From Methanosarcinales archaeon (lineage in GTDB: Archaea > Halobacteriota > Methanosarcinia > Methanosarcinales > Methanocomedenaceae), in contig JAIOQW010000163.1 of the NCBI GenBank assembly GCA_021108405.1, positions 1-59,049 of the forward strand: a stretch of 59,049 nt of DNA. Reading direction: 5' to 3'. Shown here one piece after another: positions 1-7,307 of this stretch; within the stretch, counting starts at the first letter, position 1, and each line of letters begins with the position of its first letter. A program made the translations under genes and the position numbers. Below the pieces are notes generated by a model. That model was not told the DNA's origin. It ran no database searches and saw only the letters and a program-made list of their open reading frames with translations.

Positions 1-60
1 GTGGGATGTCACCATAAAACCCACATTTGGGTAAATTATTTATTGGGAATTCCCTTATAT

Positions 61-148
61 GCCACAGAGAACACAGAGAAAAAAAACTCTGTGATCTCTG
101 TGTTCTCTGTGGCTATCATTTCTACCCCCTAATTTGAAGTGGATACAG
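61..148. repeat. Long perfect hairpin repeat with downstream conserved tail
   Basis: Positions 61-79 are exactly complementary to 95-113 (19-bp stem, arm GCCACAGAGAACACAGAGA), enclosing an A-rich loop that itself carries a second CTCTGTG. The hairpin is followed by a tail (TCATTTCTACCCCCT, then TTTGAAGTGGATAC to 148). The same hairpin and tail recur in inverted orientation near 36647-36735, so this is a dispersed element rather than a chance palindrome. It lies just upstream of the gene starting at 190 and could also act in its leader. Function unknown. Confidence 0.75.
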
Positions 149-189
149 TTCATTATAGATTGGTGAAGGTATTGAAGGAGAAATCATAA

Positions 190-1170
190 TTGTTTGATAA
201 ACTACTGGGAAAAAAGGAACTTGAAAAGCATATTATTGATCTTGAAGCGCAGATCGTAGAGTTGAAGTCAAAGAATGATTCCCTTATTGCCAGGCAGGCA
301 TCTAAAGAGGAGACTGCACGTAAAGCTATATCACAAAAACAAATAGTAGAGCAAGAATTAAATATTTCAAATAAGAAAATCGAGACCCTGGAATATGATA
401 TTTTAAATTTTAAAAAACAAGTAAAAGATGAATTGAATTTTAGCAATATCAGCTTTATTTCAAAACAATCAATAAACAAGTATCTATCCCGTATTAATTC
501 TTTTAAATCCGAGGATCGTGGTCTGATTACCATAACTCTCAAGAACCAGGAGTCATTGTCAAACCAAAAGAACAGTAATGAGCTTTTAAGGTACCTTGAT
601 AAGGATACCGTGAGCTTGATTGATAAAATAGACTCACCTACCGGATTGGTCATATTCTATGATACGGATAGAATGGTGCAGGAAATATTAGCACCGTATT
701 TACCTGTGGATTCATCCGACTGGCAAATAAATACCGGATTTGACATTGGATTACCTCAAAGCCTTATTGAACAAAAGGTGACTCTATGTATTGTACTTGC
801 CCACGCAGGAGAGTCATTTATAGGAATTACGCAAGATTCGAATACTTTTTTATTCCATAGTATTATCAGAAGCAGTGTAAAGGGAAAGCATACGAAAGGT
901 GGGTGGAGTCAGCGCAGGTTCGAGAAATTAAGAACAGAGGATATCCGGCATCATGTTGAAAAAGTGGGAAGTGCACTTAAGACAATGATTACCGATGCAG
1001 ATAACAAAATAGATTATATTATCGCCGGAGGAGACTTCAAGCTGGTTTCAATGATGCTAAAGGATTTCGAATACTCTTTAGTAAAGAGAAGTTTTGACAC
1101 ATCGGTAGATAAAAAAAATATTGATCGGATACTGCAAGAGGTCTGGTCATGCAAGCGATATGAAATATAA
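190..1170 (+). CDS. Archaeal Vms1/ANKZF1-like peptidyl-tRNA release factor (aVLRF1 family)
   Basis: The 326-residue protein begins with a coiled coil (about residues 5-80, rich in E/K/Q) and continues into an eRF1-like alpha/beta domain. Near residues 232-252 it carries the segment KGKHTKGGWSQRRFEK, which matches the basic, glycine-rich loop with an invariant glutamine (GGxSQ) of the Vms1/VLRF1 family. In that family the glutamine acts like the GGQ of release factors and cleaves peptidyl-tRNA on stalled, split ribosomes. The start is TTG at 190, chosen because AAGGAG lies 9-14 bases upstream (176-181). It stands alone, convergent with the next gene. Family assignment comes from the motif and coiled coil; the rescue role is known for the family and inferred here. 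Confidence 0.72.
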   Translation: MFDKLLGKKELEKHIIDLEAQIVELKSKNDSLIARQASKEETARKAISQKQIVEQELNISNKKIETLEYDILNFKKQVKDELNFSNISFISKQSINKYLSRINSFKSEDRGLITITLKNQESLSNQKNSNELLRYLDKDTVSLIDKIDSPTGLVIFYDTDRMVQEILAPYLPVDSSDWQINTGFDIGLPQSLIEQKVTLCIVLAHAGESFIGITQDSNTFLFHSIIRSSVKGKHTKGGWSQRRFEKLRTEDIRHHVEKVGSALKTMITDADNKIDYIIAGGDFKLVSMMLKDFEYSLVKRSFDTSVDKKNIDRILQEVWSCKRYEI

Positions 1171-1196
1171 TTGACTGCAACAGTGGATTTTGTTCT

Positions 1197-1706
1197 TTAA
1201 TATTCTATATAAAATGTTGAACCTACAACATATATTTGACCGTTAGATTCGGCTTTTTGGACAAAAGTATATGATCTAGAAGGGTTTAATTCACCTGGTT
1301 TTGGCCATTCATAACTTACCCAATCTCCGCCTGATGCGTTTAATGCAATATCAATAATGCGTTTACCTATTTGATTGCCTTTTGTATCTTCAAACTCGTT
1401 CATATCCTGTCCTTCTTTCCTGAAATCCGGTGGATAAACGACCTGAACACCGTCAATTGTCCATACAAAGACAAAGAAGTCATCATGAAACCATTTACTA
1501 TTAGGTTCCCTGAATTGAGAGAATGCTGCTTCTTTATTTTCTTCAATCAGGTCTACAGCATCATTAACAAGAATAATGACATGCTCTTTATCAGACATAA
1601 GTTCAGATCCTATCTTCTCTTCTTGATCTTTATCATTCAGGCATCCTGGGACGGTAAGTAGTAAAAAAATAATAAAAAAACATGATATTATATGATTTGA
1701 TTTCAC
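1197..1706 (-). CDS. Secreted Cache-domain lipoprotein
   Basis: Starting at the GTG at 1706 gives a 169-residue protein with a lipoprotein signal (MKSNHIISCFF, hydrophobic core, lipobox LTVPGC). GAGGGG sits about 10 bases upstream of this GTG, whereas an in-frame ATG at 1742 lies inside a dispersed repeat and would spoil the signal peptide. The rest resembles a single Cache (sCache_2-like) sensor domain: a long helix with DAVDLIEENKEAAFSQF, then WTIDGVQVVYPP, and the closing YEWPKPG and YTFVQK strands typical of Cache-2 proteins. Such domains bind small ligands outside the cell. No signalling domain is fused, so this may be a free binding protein or a partner of a membrane sensor. Confidence 0.7.
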   Translation of the reverse strand: MKSNHIISCFFIIFLLLTVPGCLNDKDQEEKIGSELMSDKEHVIILVNDAVDLIEENKEAAFSQFREPNSKWFHDDFFVFVWTIDGVQVVYPPDFRKEGQDMNEFEDTKGNQIGKRIIDIALNASGGDWVSYEWPKPGELNPSRSYTFVQKAESNGQIYVVGSTFYIEY

Positions 1707-1736
1707 TTTATTTATCCCCTCATCCGGATTATTGTA

Positions 1737-1800
1737 GAACAAAATCTTCCCTTCGGTCGGATTTTTTTGAGTATATCAAGTTATACTTGCTATACTATAA
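1737..1800. repeat. Dispersed hairpin repeat, copy 1
   Basis: Contains GAACAAAATCTTCCCTTCGG followed by TCGGATTT, then TTGAGTATATCAAGTTATACTT. The AAATC/GATTT arms form a stem around CTTCGG. Related copies occur near 21093, 44091, 46766, 47008 and 53634. The rest of 1743-2017 holds a (TTTA)n microsatellite at about 1806-1828 and the promoter region of the next gene. Confidence 0.7.
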
Positions 1801-1973
1801 AGAAATTTATTTATTTATTTATTTATTTGTATTGTATATAAGTTTGTTGTAAAATAGTGGTCTTCCATTAGGCATCATGGGACGATCAGTAATAAATTAA
1901 TTCGTTTATACTTTCCCATATGCCAAGTCAAGTTAATTGGACGATAATTATAAGTAATATTACAACTAATTAC

Positions 1974-2013
1974 TGTACTAGTACATATCTGTTCTTTACA
2001 GATAGGAGGAATT
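1974..2013 (+). promoter_or_regulatory. Operator-like palindrome, leader hairpin and strong RBS before the surface-protein operon
   Basis: TGTACTAGTACA at 1974-1985 is a perfect 12-bp palindrome. Directly after it, TATCTGT (1986-1992) and ACAGATA (1998-2004) form a 7-bp stem with loop TCTTT, and the stem runs into the Shine-Dalgarno AGGAGG (2004-2009) before the ATG at 2018. An AT-rich TATAAG-containing stretch lies 20-30 bases upstream. The geometry would suit a transcriptional operator plus translational control, but the function is inferred. Confidence 0.4.
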
Positions 2014-2017
2014 ATGC

Positions 2018-2713
2018 ATGAAAAGGATTAAATTAATTGCAATAAGTATATTATTCCTGTGTCTGGTTATCATACCTGCGATTGCACAGGAAAATAACAC
2101 AACATCAAATGAAACTAATGTAACGTCAAATGAAACTAATGCAACAGCAACTATCGAACCAACAGCACACCCGAATGCCACAGAAACAGCTACTTCAATA
2201 CCAACTGATGGCAAGTTCCGTGTAGGTCCAACTGTAACGCTACGTCCGGTAAATGATGTAATAGATAAACATCAGGATGGTCTGGTCGAATTGTACATGA
2301 ATAACCCTTCATTGAATGACGTGACTCTTTACGCAGATGTACAGATAAGCGTGCCATCGGGGATCCATGTATACGGAGAAGGATTCGGATATGGCGGTGC
2401 TGCCGGAACAGTAGCCGGGACGTTTGAAGTGCCACCCGGAACAGTCAGGACCATACATATCAACATCAAGAGTGAAAAGGCTGGTAACTTCAATGTTCAT
2501 TTCACAGGCTTATACTGGCCGGATGGTGACAAAGACGCATTCCAGCAGATATCATTGACACACCCACTTACAGTGAAAGAGCCATCATCCAATCCAATGG
2601 ATCCGGAACCTGGCACTAAAATCCCAACAGATAAACCGAATGGACTGGCATTACCATTTGGCATCCTCTCGATGATAGCAATCGTTTTAGTCGTGCTGAT
2701 TATGCGAAAATGA
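2018..2713 (+). CDS. Secreted, C-terminally membrane-anchored Ig-like surface protein (paralog A)
   Basis: The 231-residue protein has a Sec signal peptide (MKRIKLIAISILFLCLVI, cleavage near AIAQ), a Thr/Asn-rich linker with several NxT/NxS sequons (about residues 27-65), one beta-sandwich-like domain (about 70-190, VTLRPVNDVI to HPLTV), a Pro-rich spacer and a C-terminal transmembrane helix ending in MRK. The domain resembles archaeal COG1361-type S-layer-related domains and is close to the next gene's product and to the C-terminal domains of the proteins at 5469 and 10469. AGGAGG precedes the start. It is first in a long same-strand run. It probably sits on the outer face of the membrane; the ligand or role is unknown. 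Confidence 0.72.
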   Translation: MKRIKLIAISILFLCLVIIPAIAQENNTTSNETNVTSNETNATATIEPTAHPNATETATSIPTDGKFRVGPTVTLRPVNDVIDKHQDGLVELYMNNPSLNDVTLYADVQISVPSGIHVYGEGFGYGGAAGTVAGTFEVPPGTVRTIHINIKSEKAGNFNVHFTGLYWPDGDKDAFQQISLTHPLTVKEPSSNPMDPEPGTKIPTDKPNGLALPFGILSMIAIVLVVLIMRK

Positions 2714-2751
2714 ATGAAAGAAATAGCAATAAAAGCAAGAAGGAATCGAAA

Positions 2752-3495
2752 ATGGACACAAGAAAATGCTCCCCTTGGTCGCATTTACTTGAGATATATT
2801 TTTATAAAATATATACAGTAAAGAAACTCATTGCCATATTCACCATATGTTTATGTCTGGCACTAATGCCTGTGATAGCGCAGGAAAACAACTCAACTGT
2901 AAATGAAACGAATACAACAGCTACAATTGAACCAACGACAGTGCCGAGCGACCAACCCGGTGAAGCTAAGTTCCGTGTAGCTCCCACTGTGACACTGCGC
3001 CCGGTAAATGATGTGATCAATAAATCACAGGACGGACTGGTTGAATTATACATGAACAATCCATCAGTAAATGACGTGACACTTAACACAGATGTACAAA
3101 TGAGTGTCCCTTCTGGGATCCATGTATATGGAGAAGGATTCGGATATGGCAGTGCAGCCGGAACAGTAGCCGGAACATTTGAGGTGCCGCCCGGAACAGT
3201 CAGGACCATACATATCAACATCAAGAGTGAAAAACCAGGTGACTTTACTATTCATTTCACAGGCTTATACTGGCCGGATGACGACAAAGACGCATTCCAG
3301 CAGATATCATTGACACACCCGTTGACTGTGAGTGAACCATCACCTGATCCACTTAATCCGAATCCAACCGGTGGGAAGGAAGAACTACCATATACTTACA
3401 TAATCGTCGGGTGTCTTGCGGTGATCGCTATTGCATTCATTGCAATGATTATCCGGAAACCTCCAAAGACCGAAGTGGTCATTGAAGAGGAGTAG
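2752..3495 (+). CDS. Secreted, C-terminally membrane-anchored Ig-like surface protein (paralog B)
   Basis: This is a tandem duplicate of the preceding gene: residues from VAPTVTLRPVNDVI to HPLTV are nearly identical, while the Thr-rich linker and tail differ. The ATG at 2752 has AAGGA just upstream and gives 247 residues. An ATG at 2710 overlapping the previous stop would add 14 residues. Either way an unusual 20-residue extension precedes the hydrophobic signal (KKLIAIFTICLCLALMPVIA). A C-terminal transmembrane helix (YIIVGCLAVIAIAFIAMII) is followed by a short acidic cytoplasmic tail ending in EEE. The extension suggests the original start codon was lost after duplication. Confidence 0.68.
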   Translation: MDTRKCSPWSHLLEIYFYKIYTVKKLIAIFTICLCLALMPVIAQENNSTVNETNTTATIEPTTVPSDQPGEAKFRVAPTVTLRPVNDVINKSQDGLVELYMNNPSVNDVTLNTDVQMSVPSGIHVYGEGFGYGSAAGTVAGTFEVPPGTVRTIHINIKSEKPGDFTIHFTGLYWPDDDKDAFQQISLTHPLTVSEPSPDPLNPNPTGGKEELPYTYIIVGCLAVIAIAFIAMIIRKPPKTEVVIEEE

Positions 3496-3503
3496 AGAAG
3501 CAG

Positions 3504-4172
3504 ATGAAGAGAATCAAGGTAGGTATAGGTGGAAATGGAACAATCAGGATCAAACTAAAAAAGAAAAAGAGAAACAATGAGCATGCAGGGACATCGGAGA
3601 TGAGAGGGGATTCTCCCGCATTCCCTGCACCTCATGCTTCTTTTTCTGCAGGGCAGAGGATCTCTCTGTCATACCCCATTATCAGCCAGATGGAGATAAG
3701 AGTGGAATCTGTATTCAGACCAAAAGAAACTGATGTTGAAGTAGTATATGCACTTACAGGGTATGGCACAAGCGTTGACCAACTCCATAAATTCACATCA
3801 AATGAGGTAGTAGCTCATGCCACATCAAAGATGATCTCATGTACTGCTGCGAAGATGATCGAGCACATAAGAAGCGAGCGTATCGAGATACCGGACCTGA
3901 TCGTTCATATCCACAGCCATCCATTAGGTGCGCCATCTCTATCTGATGTGGATAAACAGACCATGCCCACGGTTGCTGCACAGATGAGAGCTATTATACC
4001 AGATGCAACCATACTATTTGGTGTACATGCCATAGGCAGTGAAGAGCGAAGAGCACGAATACCACCTGAGCGAGTATCACAAAATACGGTGCGATGGAGC
4101 AGCATCACCCGTGTACACGAGGTTGCGTTCTTTGATGAATATGCAAAACCTATTGAAGTAAGGATTGATTGA
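3504..4172 (+). CDS. JAMM/MPN-domain metalloprotease (JAB family)
   Basis: The 222-residue protein has a basic N-terminus (RIKLKKKKRN, residues 15-24) and a JAB/MPN domain from about residue 60. The zinc signature is complete: H137-S-H139-P140, six residues, S147, two residues, D150. A conserved-type Glu lies upstream near E101. JAMM proteases cleave isopeptide or peptide bonds next to ubiquitin-like modifiers; in archaea they act on SAMP-type proteins. No ubiquitin-like or E1 gene is visible nearby, so the substrate is unknown. It lies 8 bases after the previous gene and ends just before a winged-helix gene, so it is probably co-transcribed. Confidence 0.75.
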   Translation: MKRIKVGIGGNGTIRIKLKKKKRNNEHAGTSEMRGDSPAFPAPHASFSAGQRISLSYPIISQMEIRVESVFRPKETDVEVVYALTGYGTSVDQLHKFTSNEVVAHATSKMISCTAAKMIEHIRSERIEIPDLIVHIHSHPLGAPSLSDVDKQTMPTVAAQMRAIIPDATILFGVHAIGSEERRARIPPERVSQNTVRWSSITRVHEVAFFDEYAKPIEVRID

Positions 4173-4176
4173 TAGC

Positions 4177-4689
4177 ATGGATAGATCAGAGAATATAGAG
4201 AAACTGGCCGGGCTTCTCTCGGCAGATGAGTATGGTGATATTATTGCAGAAACGCTTGTCGAGATCCTTGCCGAGGAGCGCAAACGCAATATCTTTGTTA
4301 CTAAATTACAGGATCTGAAGAATGAAGTAAGAACGATCGACCGGAAGATCACGTTCACACCAATGGAGCAAAGTGTGCTTGATTTCGTAATTGCAATGAA
4401 ACAGCCACTTAATGCGAGTGAAGTTTCAAAAGGAATGGGCGCTGTATATTCAAGTCTGCAACACAGGACACATGCATCAAGTGTACTAAATACGCTTGTT
4501 TCAAAAGGGGTTCTCGGAAAAATTAAAATAGGTCATAGTTACTATTTTACATCACCTGATGAAGCTGTAAGAGAATCCCTAAAAAAGCGGGGAGAAGAAC
4601 CTGATAGATGTTCGCCGGTTAGAATTGGGGATGAGACCGGGTTGCCTCTGGCGGTTGTGCTTGAGGTGATTGGTGGGTTATTAGGGTGA
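4177..4689 (+). CDS. Winged-helix DNA-binding protein
   Basis: The ATG at 4177 gives 170 residues; a TTG at 4165 overlapping the previous stop is possible. An acidic N-terminal helical part (residues 1-55, LAGLLSADEYGDIIAETLVE) precedes a winged helix (about 60-130: FTPMEQSVLDFVIAMKQPLN, ASEVSKGMG, SSVLNTLVSKGVL, HSYYFTSPDE). The fold resembles MarR/TrmB-like archaeal regulators. It lies between the JAMM protease and the first ATPase. It could regulate the operon, for instance through the palindrome at 1974-1985, but nothing shows this directly. Confidence 0.6.
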   Translation: MDRSENIEKLAGLLSADEYGDIIAETLVEILAEERKRNIFVTKLQDLKNEVRTIDRKITFTPMEQSVLDFVIAMKQPLNASEVSKGMGAVYSSLQHRTHASSVLNTLVSKGVLGKIKIGHSYYFTSPDEAVRESLKKRGEEPDRCSPVRIGDETGLPLAVVLEVIGGLLG

Positions 4690-4699
4690 GGATAAGAAT

Positions 4700-5467
4700 A
4701 TGAGACGAATCGAATTCCACAATAGAGCTGAGGAAAAAAAAGAAATAAAAAGCCTCCTTGAAACTGAGCCAACGCTGATCACTTTCATTTACGGACCGAT
4801 AAACAGCGGGAAGACGGAACTGATCAACCACGTGATAGAAGAGTTACCAGAGGAATATGTCGTCTTCTACATAAACTTAAGGACTAAATTCCTGGTGAGC
4901 TATGATGATTTCATCGAGTCATTATTCGAGATGGAGATGGAATCCGAGGGGATGAAGAGAAAAGGGAAGGAGACGCTCACAGAGTTGGTGTCATCTGTTA
5001 CAAAAGTTGCGGGAATACCGATAAATAAAGAGTTTCTAGATTACGTGTTTAAGGATAATAAGCCGAAGAACGCATCCTCATATATAATTAAACTTTTCGA
5101 AGAGGTGAAGGTAACAGGTAAGCAACCAGTGTTGATTCTGGATGAATTACAGAAGATAGGGGATGTGAAAGTGAATGGAAAAGATGTAGAGAGTGAATCT
5201 AAAAAGCTATTAAAGATCAGAACAAGCCGGATGCTCTCTATATTTGACGACATATCGCTTGGAGAGGTTAAATATTCAGAAAAAAACATAATAAAAGAGT
5301 TTAGGAATTTCGAACAAGAAGAAATACTACTGTATGACAGGATAAATAAAGAAAAAATATTTTTAGTTGGGAGAAATGTCTTGTTTATTGACCCGACACA
5401 AAGAACAATTAAACCACAATCACGGCTGAATCTGCTTGCGATACGAGAGGTGATAAAGGATGTGTAA
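4700..5467 (+). CDS. Archaeal STAND-type ATPase, internally deleted paralog
   Basis: The N-terminus matches the four other paralogs in this run: MRRIEFHNR, P-loop GPINSGKT (about residues 32-39), and Walker B LILDELQ near 150. After Walker B it jumps from KIGDVKV straight to NGKDVESESK, a segment that lies about 100 residues further on in the 9427 paralog. The sensor strand (AVSSDSLF), the LLVDDF segment and the CGGKP element are therefore all missing. The C-terminus (SLGEVKYSEK, VGRNVLFIDP, IKPQSRLNLLAIREV) is intact and in frame. The length is 255 residues against 349-358. The deletion probably abolishes normal ATPase cycling. GAGGATAAGAAT precedes the ATG. Confidence 0.72.
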   Translation: MRRIEFHNRAEEKKEIKSLLETEPTLITFIYGPINSGKTELINHVIEELPEEYVVFYINLRTKFLVSYDDFIESLFEMEMESEGMKRKGKETLTELVSSVTKVAGIPINKEFLDYVFKDNKPKNASSYIIKLFEEVKVTGKQPVLILDELQKIGDVKVNGKDVESESKKLLKIRTSRMLSIFDDISLGEVKYSEKNIIKEFRNFEQEEILLYDRINKEKIFLVGRNVLFIDPTQRTIKPQSRLNLLAIREVIKDV

Positions 5468-5468
5468 T

Positions 5469-7307
5469 ATGAAAATGGCTGTTCTGGGATCAGTTCTAGC
5501 CAGTCTGCTGCTGCTTGTGGCACTTCCGGTATCTGCAGGAATGCAGGGCTGGCAGTATCAGCAAGAGATTGCGATTCAGGAGAATTCTGGCGAGACACTT
5601 CATGATTACCAGGTGCTAGTGGAACTGGATGGCGGTGACTTTCCAGAAGAGGCACAGCCGGATGGCGATGATATCAGATTCACGGATGCGGACGGACATG
5701 AATTGAGTTACTGGATTGAGGAATTTGATGCGGGATCTGATTACACAAGGATCTGGGTGAAGGTGCCTGAGATTCCCGCTAATGGTGAAGCTAGGATTAT
5801 GATGTGGTATGGGAATCCGGATGCTGAGAGTGTGAGTGATGGTGACGCAGTGTTTGAGTTCTTTGATGATTTTGAAGGATCTCGTTTAGATACAGGTAAA
5901 TGGGATATGAGAAATTCGGAGTATATAACCGTAGCACAGAGTAAGGTAAAAATCGGTGGTGGTGGCAGCTCAGAAACTGATGGTGTGATATGGTCAAAAT
6001 CTACTTTCCCCAGTGAATACATTATAAGAATGAATGCAGAATTGGCTGATAAGTGGCCTGCCATTGTTTGGAACATTCAAAAAGATGGAGGGGGCTACGC
6101 AGAATGGATAAACCCAGAGAATGACAAAGGATATTTCTATTACTATGACGTCTTAGACGGGTCGTATCAGAAATTAGATAAAACTGGGCAGAACACTTAC
6201 ATTTTTAATCAGTTTAAGATAATAGAGGCGGAAATAGCAGGAAATGTTCATAAATTTTATCAAGATGGGATTTTGAAAAGTCATTATACACATTCAGACT
6301 ATCAGAGTGGCGGAAAAATGGGTTTAGAACAGTGGTCTACTGGCTATTCAGAATGTGATTGGCTCTTAGTCCGACAATACACATCCTCCGAACCCACTGT
6401 CACCCTAGCTCCACCCACCCCCGCAATCCATACAGCGCTCTATATTACTAAATCCCCATCCCTCCACTCCATCCGTCAGTTCGGTGAAACCGCAATCATA
6501 CTATCCATCGATAACTCAGGCACCATAGACGCAACCGACATCGAGATCACTGATACGATCCACCCCAGTTTCGATCTCACATCAGGCGACTTCCCGAACC
6601 CGAAGCGCTACGACCTGATCCGACCCGGCGAGACAAGAGATCTCCAATACGCAATCTCATCAAAGGAGAGCGGCACATTTACGCTTGACCCTGCCACTGT
6701 CACATATGCAGATGAGGATGGCAACATCCAGGAAGTGAAATCAAAACCCGCATCTATTAAAGTCATCCCGTCCACAGAGAGCGATACTGCTGGCACATCA
6801 CACAACCCGTCAGTCTCGAGTGCAAGCGTGCAGCTTCACGGCGAAAAAACAGATGTCGTTCTCGGTGAGGATATCCTGTTGAAACTCTCTGCTGTGAACC
6901 TGATCACTAAACCCACGATGCATGTGCAGGTCATAATCATCCCGCCTTCTGGTATGAGTGTCACGTCCTCTGCTTTCGCCAAGTCCGGAGCCGGGCAGTA
7001 TACGACCACTTATGAACTTGAGCCCGGAACCGGTAAAGATATCGAGGTTGCGATACGGTCGAATCAGGTAGGTGATTTCGATGTGAAAGGCAGGATCATC
7101 TACTACTTCGGCAATGATCGCGAAGACGCGGAGGATCACACACTCACCCTGCCGATCACTGTGCAGGCGAAGGCAGAGGCGGGTGCGGGCGCAGAGTGGA
7201 CAGCAGGCACATCAGAATCGGAGGAGAAGGGAACGAGTACGTCTGGATTCGTGGTAGTAATTGCTATCATCGGATTATTACTGGCTTATCTGAGGAAAAG
7301 AGCATGA
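5469..7307 (+). CDS. DUF2341/LamG-like multidomain surface protein with C-terminal anchor
   Basis: The chosen ATG at 5469 (AAAGGA 8 bases upstream; an ATG at 5460 is also in frame) gives 612 residues. It has a signal peptide (MKMAVLGSVLASLLLLVALP), a DUF2341-type domain (about 20-110, WYGNPDAESVSDG), a jelly-roll-like region (about 115-290), a CARDB/COG1361-like domain (about 305-430), and a second Ig-like domain (about 450-580, VQLHGEKTDVVLGEDILLKL). A C-terminal transmembrane helix ends LAYLRKRA. The Ig-like domain is almost the same as in the protein at 10469. Its stop overlaps the next ATPase start (ATGA at 7304), suggesting translational coupling. Confidence 0.72.
   Translation: MKMAVLGSVLASLLLLVALPVSAGMQGWQYQQEIAIQENSGETLHDYQVLVELDGGDFPEEAQPDGDDIRFTDADGHELSYWIEEFDAGSDYTRIWVKVPEIPANGEARIMMWYGNPDAESVSDGDAVFEFFDDFEGSRLDTGKWDMRNSEYITVAQSKVKIGGGGSSETDGVIWSKSTFPSEYIIRMNAELADKWPAIVWNIQKDGGGYAEWINPENDKGYFYYYDVLDGSYQKLDKTGQNTYIFNQFKIIEAEIAGNVHKFYQDGILKSHYTHSDYQSGGKMGLEQWSTGYSECDWLLVRQYTSSEPTVTLAPPTPAIHTALYITKSPSLHSIRQFGETAIILSIDNSGTIDATDIEITDTIHPSFDLTSGDFPNPKRYDLIRPGETRDLQYAISSKESGTFTLDPATVTYADEDGNIQEVKSKPASIKVIPSTESDTAGTSHNPSVSSASVQLHGEKTDVVLGEDILLKLSAVNLITKPTMHVQVIIIPPSGMSVTSSAFAKSGAGQYTTTYELEPGTGKDIEVAIRSNQVGDFDVKGRIIYYFGNDREDAEDHTLTLPITVQAKAEAGAGAEWTAGTSESEEKGTSTSGFVVVIAIIGLLLAYLRKRA

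Noticed and set aside
7196-7303. N-terminal extension of the second ATPase
   Set aside because: It overlaps the end of the upstream surface-protein gene in another frame; homology with paralogs starts at the ATG at 7304.
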